DNA from: an uncultured Lentisphaeria bacterium
Lineage (GTDB): Bacteria > Verrucomicrobiota > Lentisphaeria > Victivallales > Victivallaceae
Direction: 5' to 3'
DNA length: 55,099 nucleotides
Assembly: GCA_903831825.1 (NCBI GenBank)
Contig: CAIKZE010000090.1
Span: 1 to 55,099 of the forward strand
Under the pieces are notes generated by a model. It did not search any database, was not told the origin of the DNA, and worked only from the letters and a program-made list of their open reading frames with translations. Of the stretch, positions 1 through 9,206 are shown piece after piece (positions within the stretch are counted from its first letter, which is position 1; every line of letters begins with the position of its first letter). Position numbers and translations under genes: made by a program.

Positions 1-29
1 ACTCCAAAGTCTCGGAGTAATTGAAGAAA

Positions 30-83
30 AGTACCACAAGCATCCTGCTTGTGATTTTACTCAAGCTGGAAGCTTGAGGTACT
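30..83 (-). repeat. cloverleaf-like repeat element, copy 0
   Basis: Outer stem AGTACC (30-35) pairs with GGTACT (78-83) and encloses two 8-bp-stem hairpins, at 35-53 (loop TCC) and 60-78 (loop GGA). Read on the minus strand it has the same order as the copies at 13672, 15727 and 16078: hairpin A with loop TCC, then hairpin B with loop GGA. The two loops are complementary to each other. Confidence 0.75.
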
Positions 84-401
84 CTGGACTTTTGAAAACT
101 GATAGATATTATGTTCAACGGGACTCCAAAGTATCGGAGTGGTTGGGGAAGTTCGAGAGTTCTAAAGTGCGGAAGTGCCCCGCTTGGCGGGTCCCGCGAC
201 TGCGGGAGAGAAAAGTTAAGAACAGGTAAAATCATAATAAAGCGGTGTCCAAAATGTGCAGACGCGGTGTCCAAAATGCAAAGAAAGTGAATAGTGAATG
301 GTAACTGGTGAATAGTAAAAACAAATGGAAAAGGGTGTCCAGAATGAGGCGACGCAGTGTCCAAAATCCAGGGGACAGGAGTCCAGAATGGTTATAAAAC
401 T

Positions 402-535
402 GAAAAACGTTGTGTTCAAGAGGTCTCCAAAAGCTCGGACAGTATGCCAGTTTCGCCGAAACTGGCAAGCAAGGCGGTTTTGGCAAAACCGCCATACAGT
501 GGAGCCCTGCACCTGCTGTCCAAATTGTCCAGAAT
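402..535 (+). repeat. 134-bp module, inverted copy at 11715-11851
   Basis: Holds two adjacent hairpins: one at 446-466 with GCCAGTTTCG arms and one at 473-493 with GGCGGTTTT arms. It is bordered by GTCTCCAAAAGCTCGGACAG on the left and CCAAATTGTCCAGAATG on the right. The reverse complement of 11715-11851 repeats the whole order with only scattered differences. Confidence 0.85.
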
Positions 536-917
536 GGAACAGGGGTCCAAAATGCTGTCAGTTAAAGAAAACCTCAACCGGACGGTCAATTGAAAATTGA
601 AAGTGGAAAATTTAAAGTGAAAAAACAAAACAATAACAGCCTCAAAGGAGTCTCCAAAACCTCGGAAATGTGGTTTTGTTGTAGCGCCGTCCGTATCGGA
701 CGGGGTTTTAAATCTTCCCTCTCAGAGAGAGGGCACTACACCGGAGCATTCTGCACAACAGGTGTCCAAAATGAATAATTGAAAATTGAAAGTGGAAAAT
801 TGAAAATGAAAAAACAAAACAACAATAGCCTCAAAGAGGTCTCCAGGGGCTCGGAAATGTTCAGCAACAGGGGGTGTCCAAAATATGCGGATGGGGTGTC
901 CAAAATCTTGGGGTTCT

Positions 918-949
918 CCATAAGCCCCATAAGCCCATGAGGCCCCATC
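918..949. repeat. 9-bp-period minisatellite CCATAAGCC
   Basis: Two exact units (918-926, 927-935) are followed by degenerate units (CATGAGGCC, CCATCGG). Same period as the minisatellites at 10932, 11071 and 11204. Confidence 0.6.
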
Positions 950-1013
950 GGTTTGCAGTCGTGGCGAAAGTCCATAGGTACCATATAGGTAGCCGGAGAA
1001 GGCGCTGCGCAAA

Positions 1014-1388
1014 TTATTTGACGAGGCCGGGGAGAATTTGGGTGTTCCGCCATTTGCCGTTGGAATCTCTGAAAAAAACGAAAGTTACCGGAAATGTTGC
1101 CGGGATGCTTTTCTTCAGTTCGATTTTGCCCAATACGGGGTCGGTTAAGATGGTATCACGGTTGCTGATGAAAGTCACTTCCGTGAGCCAGTTGAACTTG
1201 GTTCTGTTACCGGAGACAATCCCGGTATGTCGGCAGGTTACGGCGGCCTTTCCGGCGTATGCCGAATCGTAATAGGTTTCAATCTGCCTGGCGGCGGCCT
1301 GGCGGTCAATTTTATAGTAATAGTGCATGAACAGCACGAATGCGGCGACAATGACAAAGAAGATTAAGGTTGTCCGCAGGAACTTCAA
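1014..1388 (-). CDS. small single-span membrane protein of unknown function
   Basis: A 124-residue protein, not recognised. One hydrophobic helix (about residues 7-22, FVIVAAFVLFMHYYYKI) anchors the N-terminus; the rest is soluble, probably on the outer side of the membrane, with a beta-rich tail. The start chosen is TTG at 1388, which overlaps the rodA stop (TTGA) and has AAGGAG seven bases upstream; a longer frame to ATG 1490 would lie entirely inside rodA and is unlikely. The overlap means translation is probably coupled to rodA, suggesting an accessory role in the cell envelope (inference). It is the last gene of the purA-rodA unit before the repeat island. Confidence 0.65.
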   Translation of the reverse strand: MKFLRTTLIFFVIVAAFVLFMHYYYKIDRQAAARQIETYYDSAYAGKAAVTCRHTGIVSGNRTKFNWLTEVTFISNRDTILTDPVLGKIELKKSIPATFPVTFVFFRDSNGKWRNTQILPGLVK

Positions 1389-2578
1389 AAGTTTCTCTCC
1401 TTGCGGTGGCGGTAGACCGATTGGAGGATACCCAGGCAGGTCATGGAGAGCAGCATGAATGACCCGCCGTAACTGACGAACGGCAGGCATACGCCGGTGA
1501 CCGGATTGACGCCGATACTCATGCCCATATTAATGAAGGAGTGCGTAAAGAAAATACAGGCGGTGCCTACCGCGATAAACCTGCCGAAGTCGTCAGACGC
1601 GGTAAATGCCGTCCGCAGGATGGAAAAGGCGAGCAGGATATATGAAAGAATCAGCACCATGCATCCGGCAAAACCGGTCTCCTCCGCGATCACGGAAAAT
1701 ATAAAGTCATTATTGGAAACGGTTTGCGGCAGAAACCCCAGCGTGTTCTGGGTGCCTTGCCCGATGCCTTTGCCGATGGCGCCGCCGCTGCCGACGGCGA
1801 GCCGTGCCTGGAATTGGTTGTAGCCGCGATGGGTGATGTCGCGTTCAGGGTCGAGGAAAGTAAGCAGCCGCTCTTTCTGATAGGTTTTAAGGAACGGATA
1901 GTATTCGCCGACCTCGTTGATGACTTCGGCGGTGACGATCACCGCAAGAACGGCGCCGGCAGTGATAATGTATTTCCATTTCAGCCCGGAGACAAAAATC
2001 AGTCCGATGAAGATCGGGATCAGGATGATTGCGCTGCCGAGGTCCGGTTCCTTGGCGATCAGCAGGAACGGGATCGCGACCAGCAGCCCGGCCCAGGCCA
2101 TATATCTGAATTTATTGATGTTGAACGAGGGCGCGGTCATGATATGACTGAGCAGCAGCAGGATGGCAAGCTTGGCGAGTTCAGACGGTTGCAGCCGGAT
2201 TCCGGTACCGAAGTCCAGCCATCGTCTGGCCCCGTAGATTTTGACCCCGAAAATTAATACGACAACCAGCAGGATTAGGCACAGGACATAGAACACCCAG
2301 ACCAGCGGTTTCAAATCCCGGTAGTTGGTGCAGGCCATTACGGTCCAGAAACAGGCCCCCATGGCAATCCATTGCAGCTGTTTGAGCCAGAACATTGAGG
2401 AGGAATAGGTTCCGATCTGTTGTCCGGTGGAATAGATGAAAATCAAGCCGATGACCAGCAACAACAACACGGAAAGTATCTGGAGATAGTCAAAGCTGGC
2501 GACATAATTAATGACACGTTTAAGGAAAAAATCGTGGTCCGATTGTCTTTTCACCATAAATGCCATATCAATCATCAA
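1385..2578 (-). CDS. rodA: RodA-type SEDS peptidoglycan glycosyltransferase
   Basis: SEDS-family integral membrane protein that polymerises lipid II into glycan strands with a class B PBP during elongation. About ten membrane helices. Family signatures seen: KEPDLGSA in the middle, then LGFLPQTVSNNDFIFSVIAE, and near the end GVNPVTGVCLPFVSYGGS. The PVTG-LPFVSYGGS form favours RodA over FtsW. At 397 residues it is of usual length. The frame opens with ATG at 2578; another ATG at 2557 (MVKRQSDHDFF) is about as plausible, since neither has a strong ribosome site. It follows purA after about 65 bp and overlaps the small membrane gene by four bases. No mre genes or class B PBP lie in the window. 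Confidence 0.9.
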   Translation of the reverse strand: MMIDMAFMVKRQSDHDFFLKRVINYVASFDYLQILSVLLLLVIGLIFIYSTGQQIGTYSSSMFWLKQLQWIAMGACFWTVMACTNYRDLKPLVWVFYVLCLILLVVVLIFGVKIYGARRWLDFGTGIRLQPSELAKLAILLLLSHIMTAPSFNINKFRYMAWAGLLVAIPFLLIAKEPDLGSAIILIPIFIGLIFVSGLKWKYIITAGAVLAVIVTAEVINEVGEYYPFLKTYQKERLLTFLDPERDITHRGYNQFQARLAVGSGGAIGKGIGQGTQNTLGFLPQTVSNNDFIFSVIAEETGFAGCMVLILSYILLAFSILRTAFTASDDFGRFIAVGTACIFFTHSFINMGMSIGVNPVTGVCLPFVSYGGSFMLLSMTCLGILQSVYRHRKERNF

Positions 2579-2643
2579 CCGGACATAATCCGGTTGCCTT
2601 TCACCTTAACAGCATTTTCCAACGTGATCGAATAAAACTGTTA

Positions 2644-3915
2644 TCAAGCCTGAAATGTCTGTTCCCGTTTCGGCCCGACAGATATGATCGCGATCTCCGC
2701 GTCCACCAGTCCGGAGATTCTTTCCAGATATTTTCTGGCGTTTGCCGGAAGATCGTAGTAATTGCGGACATCGGCGGTGCTGCATTTCCATCCAGGCATG
2801 GACTCATAGACAGGCTTGACTTCATTAAGCGCTTTGGTATCCGACGGCATGTCTTCGGTAATCTGGCCGTCAACTTCATAAGCGGTACAGATTTTCAGCT
2901 CATCGAGTCCGTCGAGGACATCAAGTTTGGTGATGGCCAGTTTGTCCACGCCGTTGATCATGCATGAATAACGCGAGGCAACCGCATCGAACCAGCCGCA
3001 GCGTCTCGGTCGGCCGGTGGTGGCGCCGTATTCGTTGCCGACTTTGCGGAGGTCTTCCCCGACGGCGTCTTTCAATTCGGTGGGAAACGGACCTTCGCCG
3101 ACCCTGGTGGTGTAGGCTTTCATTACGCCCCATACCGAGGAGATATATTTCGGAGCGATGCCGGCGCCGGTACATGCGCCGCCGGAGGTGGTGTTGCTGC
3201 TGGTGACAAAGGGATAGGTGCCGTGGTCAATGTCCAGCAGCGCGCCCTGTGCGCCTTCACACAAAATATTTTTTCCGGCCTTGGCGGCGCGGTTTACGGT
3301 CAGTACGGTATCGGTGATATACGGCTTCAGGAATTCCGCCGCAATTTTGACTTTCTGCCAGGCAGCGTCAACATCCAATTCCTGGGCGCCGCGCGCTTTG
3401 AATATCTGGTTGTATTTTACGGCCTGTTCCCGGAAAGTTTTTTCGAATTCGGCCAGGTTCTGCATCTGGATGGCCCTGATGCCGACTCTGGCGGCCTTGT
3501 CGGAATATGCCGGACCGATGCCGCGTTTGGTGGTGCCGAGCTTCCTGCCGGAGGCGGATGATGCTTCGTTAAGGGCGTCAGCCTGTTTGTGATATTCAAA
3601 GATCAGGTGGGCTTTCGTGCTTAACTGGATTACGGAGATATCCAGGCCTCTGGCTTTCAGGTCGAGCATTTCGTCCATCAGGCTGATGGGATCCACTACC
3701 AGTCCGTTGCCGATAACACAGAGCGTTCCCGGACGGAAAATTCCGGACGGCACCAGATGCAGGACATATTTCTTGTCCCCGATTTCAACAGTATGTCCGG
3801 CGTTATTGCCGCCTTGAAAACGAACAACTATATCAGTGTTCTCGGTAAGAACATCTATCAGTTTCCCTTTTCCTTCATCGCCCCACTGCGTTCCGACCAG
3901 GATATTTACCGGCAT
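2644..3915 (-). CDS. purA: adenylosuccinate synthetase
   Basis: Catalyses GTP-dependent joining of IMP and aspartate to adenylosuccinate, the first committed step to AMP. Hallmarks: N-terminal GTQWGDEGKGK P-loop region with the catalytic Asp, GGNNAGHTV with the catalytic His, the GTTKRGIGPAYSDKAAR segment, and the C-terminal GWFD and SVGPKRE GTP-binding segments. Length 423 matches the family. TAAGGA precedes the ATG at about ten bases. Cytoplasmic. It reads towards rodA with a gap of about 65 bp, so the two are probably cotranscribed. Confidence 0.96.
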   Translation of the reverse strand: MPVNILVGTQWGDEGKGKLIDVLTENTDIVVRFQGGNNAGHTVEIGDKKYVLHLVPSGIFRPGTLCVIGNGLVVDPISLMDEMLDLKARGLDISVIQLSTKAHLIFEYHKQADALNEASSASGRKLGTTKRGIGPAYSDKAARVGIRAIQMQNLAEFEKTFREQAVKYNQIFKARGAQELDVDAAWQKVKIAAEFLKPYITDTVLTVNRAAKAGKNILCEGAQGALLDIDHGTYPFVTSSNTTSGGACTGAGIAPKYISSVWGVMKAYTTRVGEGPFPTELKDAVGEDLRKVGNEYGATTGRPRRCGWFDAVASRYSCMINGVDKLAITKLDVLDGLDELKICTAYEVDGQITEDMPSDTKALNEVKPVYESMPGWKCSTADVRNYYDLPANARKYLERISGLVDAEIAIISVGPKREQTFQA

Positions 3916-4120
3916 TTTCTATTTTTCCTTAACAGTTGAATATTCACAGTCTTTCATCAATCATAGACATTGTAACATCGAAAACAAAAAGTATAATCTA
4001 ATTTCATAACATCAAAATGCAAGTCATTAAGCCAAAATAAAAAATGGAAAGGCTGCCGAGGTAATTCAAGGACAAAACCGGGTTAGGTTTCAGGCATCCG
4101 GACGGCATTCAACTATTGTT

Positions 4121-5398
4121 TTATAACTTCAATTTTCTACCGAAAACGAGGTTTAATATGCCTGCAAAAACTGACGGACGGCTTAATCTTTGCAGCATCT
4201 TTCTGGTCAGTTTCAGCTTAAAAAATTGAGAATAGCGGAAAGTCAGATCCAGTAATCGCACGGCGGAGAGCATCTCGTCTTCGCCAATTACATTTTTCCT
4301 GTTTGCCCGCGCAAAAGCGGCGGCAAGCGCGAATGTTACCGGGATGCTTAACAGCAAATGCCGGATTCCCATTTCGTATGACAAACCGTTAACAATGTCT
4401 CCGCAGAAGTGCATGGCATCAAGTCTGCCGTAAAAGAATTGCCGGAATATTTCCAGCGCCGGATCGTCCGGGGCTATCTTAGATGAAAGATTGAGGATTT
4501 GCTTGCCGCCAATATCCGGAGCCTGCGGATTAATCCGCCGCAAATTCCCTCCCCCGGCGGCAAATATGGAATGGGCGCATAGCATTTTCATGCGCAACGT
4601 CGAAGATTTGACAGTCAAAGGGTCATCATCCCGCAAATATCCGGTAAGCAAAATACGGAAATCAATAATATCTTTAAACGAAGCAGTTCCCTTGATCAGC
4701 TCCGCCGACAGCACAGGAATGGCTTTGCAGGTGAAATTCATTGCGTCCGCGGCGAATCCGGCATCCGCGGCGCTGACCGCATTGTAATTATCTTTGGCCG
4801 CATGAAAATCAACAATTCTGGACAAGGCATAAAGCCTCAACTTCAGCGGCATTGTCTCATCATGGAGAATTGCCTTGTATCCGGCATGTACATGCCGCAC
4901 CACCGGCAATGATACCGGATTTTCATTGGAGTATTCGACACTGCCGGCCGCCATCCGCTCCCGTAATGATCCGGCAACTCCGGCAATAATTTCCGGCTGA
5001 TGCTCCATTAAAGTTGCCGATGTATTGCCGACGCCCGGACAAAGAAAGCGCAAACTTGCCGAACAGTGACCGTCTTTCCAATTGACAATATACAGCGGGA
5101 ACACGCGGCAGATCAGCGGTTTCGCCTTAATTTCATGCAGAACGCACCCTCCGCCGTCCTCCCTGAAAACACATTCGCCGTCGGCAGTTTTAGCCACGAC
5201 AAAATCAGACGGCTGCGCAGGCGAAGGGATAAACCATTCCGCGGGCGGATATTTCCCCGATGGAAGCATCGTCTTTTTCAAACGATCCGCTTCCTCCCCG
5301 GTAATCTTGATTGCGAGTCTGCAACAATACCCGCAACGCCGGCAACTGAACCGTTGTTGCGGATAAAAGTCAATATGATTTGATACTGTATTTTTCAT
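4121..5398 (-). CDS. YkgJ-family cysteine-cluster (zinc/iron-chelating) protein
   Basis: The N-terminal 130 residues form a YkgJ/Fliban-type metal-binding domain: CRRCGYCC near residues 19-26 (C19, C22, C25, C26), then CVFREDGGGCVLHE, then KPLICRVFPL with a further conserved Cys and a later FLCPG Cys. The family is thought to bind Zn or an Fe-S centre; its role is unknown. Unlike most short YkgJ proteins, this one has about 290 further residues with no recognised motif, mostly helical. ATG at 5398 has no clear ribosome site. It is separated from purA by 205 bp and is divergent from proA, so it may be a single-gene unit. Confidence 0.8.
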   Translation of the reverse strand: MKNTVSNHIDFYPQQRFSCRRCGYCCRLAIKITGEEADRLKKTMLPSGKYPPAEWFIPSPAQPSDFVVAKTADGECVFREDGGGCVLHEIKAKPLICRVFPLYIVNWKDGHCSASLRFLCPGVGNTSATLMEHQPEIIAGVAGSLRERMAAGSVEYSNENPVSLPVVRHVHAGYKAILHDETMPLKLRLYALSRIVDFHAAKDNYNAVSAADAGFAADAMNFTCKAIPVLSAELIKGTASFKDIIDFRILLTGYLRDDDPLTVKSSTLRMKMLCAHSIFAAGGGNLRRINPQAPDIGGKQILNLSSKIAPDDPALEIFRQFFYGRLDAMHFCGDIVNGLSYEMGIRHLLLSIPVTFALAAAFARANRKNVIGEDEMLSAVRLLDLTFRYSQFFKLKLTRKMLQRLSRPSVFAGILNLVFGRKLKL

Positions 5399-5596
5399 CT
5401 GAAATTACGTTATGCACCTTTAAAATATGTCGGACAAATATGCCTCAGGTCCGCGTTAAATGCAAATAATTTGTGACATGGGCCGGCTGAAAAAATTGCT
5501 ATCCTGTCAGCGGATTTGCTGATCGCATTTGAAACCATGCGTTTTTTATGGTACTTTAAACAGTGTAATATTATTAAAACCAATGAGGTAAATATA

Positions 5597-6868
5597 ATGG
5601 AAAAAAATCTCAATGAGATGCGTTCTATATTGATGCAGATGGGTGAAAAAGCGCTGCAGGCGTCCAGATTTCTGGCGGTGGCGGGTACCGATGCGAAAAA
5701 CCGATGCCTGAACCGGATGGCCAATGAACTGGAAGCCTCGGAAAACGAGATCAGCAAAGCCAATGAAAAAGATATGGAAGCCGGACGCAAGAACGGTCTT
5801 TCCGGCGCGATGCTTGACCGCTTGAAGCTCAATGCCGACAGGATTAAGTCCATGGCCGACGGCCTGCGTTATGTTGCCGGGCTGGCAGACCCGGTCGGCA
5901 TAAATTTATCCACAACTGTCCGCCCGAACGGTCTGAAAATTGAAAAAATCTCGGTTCCGATCGGAGTTATCGGCATCGTTTATGAATCGCGTCCCAATGT
6001 CACGGTTGACGCCGCCGGGCTCTGTTTGAAGGCCGGCAATGCGGTCATTCTGCGCGGCGGGTCGGAAGCTTTCCACTCGAACTGCGTGCTGGCGCACTGT
6101 CTCAACCGCGCCGCCGTGCTTTCCGGAATGCCGGACGGCGCGGTTCAACTCGTGCCGTGGACCGACCGCCAGGCGGTTGGAATCTTGCTTAAAATGGACA
6201 AATATATTGACTTAATCATACCGCGCGGCGGCGAAAGCCTGATCCGGGCGGTGGTCGAACAGTCCACAATCCCGGTCATCAAGCATTATAAAGGCGTATG
6301 TCATTTGTATGTTGATGCTGAATGTGATATTGACATGGCGGTAAAAGTGGTGGAAAATGCCAAATGCCAGCGTCCCGGCACCTGCAATGCCCTGGAAACT
6401 TTGCTGATTAACAAATCGGTCGCGGAGAAATTCATTCCCAAGTTTGTCAAATCCATGAAAAAGTCCGGCGTGGAATTACGCGGCGATTCAAGATTTATCA
6501 CTATGGTTCCGGATGCCGTGGAAGCTACGGAAGACGACTTTTACGCTGAATTCCTCGACCTGATTCTGGCGGTGGCGATTGTTGACGATGTCACTCAGGC
6601 GGTTGAGCATATCAACAAATATGGGTCTAAGCACAGTGACGGCATCATTACCAGCAATCTGGCAAATGTAAAGTACTTCATGGACTGGGTTGATTCCGCA
6701 ACGGTTTATCACAATGCCTCGACCCGTTTTACTGACGGCGAGCAATTCGGCATGGGAGCGGAGATCGGCATCAGCACGGACAAATTGCATGCCCGCGGGC
6801 CGATGGGCTTGCCTGAACTTACCACCTACAAATATCTGATTTACGGCAACGGCCAGATCAGAACTTAA
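5597..6868 (+). CDS. proA: gamma-glutamyl phosphate reductase
   Basis: Second step of proline synthesis: NADPH-dependent reduction of glutamyl-5-phosphate to the semialdehyde. The aldehyde dehydrogenase-fold protein shows PIGVIGIVYESRPNVT, the nucleotide-binding RGGSEA segment, the catalytic Cys in PGTCNALETLL (about C263), and the C-terminal GAEIGISTDKLHARGPMGL family signature. The start at 5597 is chosen because GAGGT sits seven bases upstream; an ATG 81 bp earlier adds a non-homologous leader. Length 423 is normal. No proB is nearby. mtaB follows after 3 bp. Confidence 0.95.
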   Translation: MEKNLNEMRSILMQMGEKALQASRFLAVAGTDAKNRCLNRMANELEASENEISKANEKDMEAGRKNGLSGAMLDRLKLNADRIKSMADGLRYVAGLADPVGINLSTTVRPNGLKIEKISVPIGVIGIVYESRPNVTVDAAGLCLKAGNAVILRGGSEAFHSNCVLAHCLNRAAVLSGMPDGAVQLVPWTDRQAVGILLKMDKYIDLIIPRGGESLIRAVVEQSTIPVIKHYKGVCHLYVDAECDIDMAVKVVENAKCQRPGTCNALETLLINKSVAEKFIPKFVKSMKKSGVELRGDSRFITMVPDAVEATEDDFYAEFLDLILAVAIVDDVTQAVEHINKYGSKHSDGIITSNLANVKYFMDWVDSATVYHNASTRFTDGEQFGMGAEIGISTDKLHARGPMGLPELTTYKYLIYGNGQIRT

Positions 6869-6871
6869 CGC

Positions 6872-8203
6872 ATGACAACAAAACTTTCAGGCAATGCGGC
6901 AATATACACTATCGGCTGTCGTTTAAATCAGGCTGACAGTTCCCTCGTTTGTGACCGTCTCACTCGCGACGGCTGGAACATTATTGAAATGGAGCCGGGT
7001 TCTGAGCTAAACCTGATTATCATCAACAGTTGTTCGGTAACCGGAACGGCTTCGCAGAAAAGCCGCCAGGCCGCCAGGAAATTCCGGAGGCTTTATCCGT
7101 CCGCCTGTATTGTCGTTACCGGATGCAGCGCCGAAGTTGAAAATGAGTTTTGGGCCGGAGAAAATTCGGTTGATATTGTGCTGACCAATCCGCAAAAAAA
7201 AGAACTGGTTGAACACGTCAGGACTTTCTTTGAAGATCAGCGGCAGGTGTCCGGCATGTTGAAGTTCAGCTCCAATGAACCGCCGGATGTGTTCATGGAA
7301 AATGCCGAGTCCAGTTTCCCCTTTAAAAGCCGGGCGTTCCTTAAAATCCAGGAGGGATGCAACAACTTCTGCAGCTATTGTATTGTTCCTTACACCCGGG
7401 GCAGAGAGCGTTCCCGCGCCTGGGATGAGGTTATTGCAGACTTTAAACACCAGCTTGATTCCGGATTTCAGGAGATCGTGCTGGCGGGAGTCAATGTCTG
7501 CGCCTATAATGATCACGGACGGCGGTTGCCGGATCTGCTGAACAAACTGACCGGATTCGAGGGTAAATTCCGCATCCGGCTGAGTTCGACCGAACCGCAT
7601 CCGGACAATATGGAACTGCTGTCGGTGATGGCCGGCAATCCCAAAATATGCCGTTTCCTGCACCTTTCGCTGCAGCACGGCACGGACGAGATTCTCAGCG
7701 CGATGAACCGCAAATACACCACGGCCGAATATGCCGATTTTGTCCGTGCGGCCCGCTCCCTGATCCCCGGCATTCACATGGGGACTGATATCATCGTCGG
7801 CTTTCCCGGAGAAACAGACGAACTGTTCCGCAAAGAATGCGAGTTTGTCCGGCAGATGGCTTTTGCCAATGTCCATATCTTCACGTTTTCCCCGCGCAAA
7901 GGAACGCCGGCGGCGACGCTGCCCGGCCAGGTGAATCCCGAAGTCGCCAGACAGCGTTATAAGCAGTTGATGGAGATAACCGAAGCTTCCTCGGTCGAAT
8001 TTATCCGGTCGCAACTGCATCAGAAGCTCCAGGTCATCTTTGAATCCCGCGACAAACAAGGACGCTTTACCGGCTGGTCCGATAATTATGTTTCCGTCCG
8101 GTGCGGCGCTGCCGGAATTAATCCGCATGGTATCACCGATGTTATCGCGGCAAGGGCCGTTCCCGGCGGAATCGAGGCTGAAATGCCGTGTCCGGCAATG
8201 TGA
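6872..8203 (+). CDS. mtaB: tRNA t6A37 methylthiotransferase (MtaB-type radical SAM)
   Basis: Converts t6A to ms2t6A at position 37 of ANN-decoding tRNAs. The N-terminal MTTase domain has three Cys for an auxiliary 4Fe-4S cluster (C16 in TIGCRLNQADS, C54 in INSCSVT, C85 in VTGCSAEVE); the radical-SAM domain carries CNNFCSYC (C163, C167, C170); a C-terminal TRAM-like part follows. GCRLNQ-DS and IVPYTRGRERSR fit the MtaB subgroup better than MiaB or RimO. 443 residues. It starts three bases after the proA stop with a weak ribosome site, so translation may be coupled. Confidence 0.9.
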   Translation: MTTKLSGNAAIYTIGCRLNQADSSLVCDRLTRDGWNIIEMEPGSELNLIIINSCSVTGTASQKSRQAARKFRRLYPSACIVVTGCSAEVENEFWAGENSVDIVLTNPQKKELVEHVRTFFEDQRQVSGMLKFSSNEPPDVFMENAESSFPFKSRAFLKIQEGCNNFCSYCIVPYTRGRERSRAWDEVIADFKHQLDSGFQEIVLAGVNVCAYNDHGRRLPDLLNKLTGFEGKFRIRLSSTEPHPDNMELLSVMAGNPKICRFLHLSLQHGTDEILSAMNRKYTTAEYADFVRAARSLIPGIHMGTDIIVGFPGETDELFRKECEFVRQMAFANVHIFTFSPRKGTPAATLPGQVNPEVARQRYKQLMEITEASSVEFIRSQLHQKLQVIFESRDKQGRFTGWSDNYVSVRCGAAGINPHGITDVIAARAVPGGIEAEMPCPAM

Positions 8204-8366
8204 TTCCGCTTATATTTAGCGTTTGTAATTTCTCTAATTATTACCCTGATTTGCCGTTACAGCCTTTGGTTTTTCAGTTAAATGTGTTATCTTATTTAGA
8301 TTTGCTGGATGTTTATTATATCCCGGAAAGCGTTTCCGGAAAAATTTAAAATAAGGAAATGATAAT

Positions 8367-9167
8367 ATGGCCAGAATTCATCCGACAGCTATTGTTGAGG
8401 CAAAAGCAGCGCAGATCGCCGATGATGTTGAAATCGGAGCGATGGCTTATGTCGGTCCTGATGTAAAGATTGGACCGGGATGCAAACTGCTTCCTCAATG
8501 TCATGTTACCGGATATACCACCATGGGCGCGAATAATACGGTTTATCCGTTTGCCTCGCTCGGCACCCCTGCCGAAGACTTCGCGTTCGAAGGCGGAAAG
8601 ACTTATCTCCGCATCGGGGACGGCAATATTTTCCGCGAAGGCGTTACGGTCAATACCGGCACCAAGCCTGATACCGAAACCGTTATCGGCAACCGCTGTT
8701 TCCTGATGGCGAATGTCCATGTGGCTCATAACTGCATCCTTGGCAATAACGTCATTCTGGTGGTCGGCGCCGGGCTTTCCGGCTATGTCACCATTTTTGA
8801 CCGTGCGTTTGTTTCCGGGCTGACCGGAATTCATCAGTTCTGCCGCGTCGGACGGCTCGCCATGCTCAGCGGCGGCTCGGTGTTTTCGAAAGACATTCCG
8901 CCGTTCATGACTGCGGAAGGCCGCAACGGCGGCGTGAAGATGGTCAACCTGGTCGGCCTCAAACGCGCCGGCATCTCCGATGAAGCCATCCGGGCGCTGC
9001 GCGATGTCCACCGCATTTTCTTCCGTCTGGGACTGAATACCACCAATGCCATTGAGCAGATCAAGGCGGAAGTCCCGCTGCTGCCGGAAGTCAAGGAATT
9101 CCTTGATTTCTGTGAATCCAGCGAACGCGGCGTACTCCAGAACCGCATCGCCGGCAAGCGTTCATAA
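8367..9167 (+). CDS. lpxA: acyl-ACP--UDP-N-acetylglucosamine O-acyltransferase
   Basis: First step of lipid A synthesis; its presence argues for an outer membrane with LPS. Left-handed beta-helix protein built of hexapeptide repeats (IHPTAIVE, IGAMAYVG, IGPGCKL and so on). The catalytic His region ANVHVAHNC lies near residues 118-126, and the helical C-terminal domain holds VGLKRAGIS and AIRALRDVHRIFF, typical of LpxA rather than LpxD. Length 266. Ribosome site TAAGGA upstream. A 163-bp gap after mtaB suggests its own promoter; gpmI follows after 39 bp. Confidence 0.95.
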   Translation: MARIHPTAIVEAKAAQIADDVEIGAMAYVGPDVKIGPGCKLLPQCHVTGYTTMGANNTVYPFASLGTPAEDFAFEGGKTYLRIGDGNIFREGVTVNTGTKPDTETVIGNRCFLMANVHVAHNCILGNNVILVVGAGLSGYVTIFDRAFVSGLTGIHQFCRVGRLAMLSGGSVFSKDIPPFMTAEGRNGGVKMVNLVGLKRAGISDEAIRALRDVHRIFFRLGLNTTNAIEQIKAEVPLLPEVKEFLDFCESSERGVLQNRIAGKRS

Positions 9168-9206
9168 TAAGCTAACAGCATTCAAGATAACAGGAGATTA
9201 CTCAAG

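Larger units (their letters stand above)
1..1013. repeat. gene-free island of degenerate hairpin repeats (left island)
   Basis: No convincing gene. The stretch is built from recurring short modules: ACTCC-N8-GGAGT hairpins at 1-18 and 124-141, a cloverleaf-like element at 30-83, many copies of GTGTCCAAAATG-like words (about 245-375 and 760-905), two adjacent near-perfect hairpins at 446-466 and 473-493, CGTCCG/CGGACG and CCCTCTC/GAGAGGG hairpins around 685-735, and CCATAAGCC repeated from 918. It lies 3' of the minus-strand rodA unit. Several modules recur in inverted orientation at 10.9-11.9 kb, 3' of gpmI. The short open frames here overlap each other on both strands, show no recognisable protein and look like chance frames. 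Confidence 0.8.

Noticed and set aside
3916-4120. purA promoter
   Set aside because: Several TATACT/TACAAT-like boxes on minus, but none with a convincing -35 at good spacing.
7007-8128. 373-codon open frame antisense to mtaB
   Set aside because: Shadow of a strongly supported gene; no family motifs.
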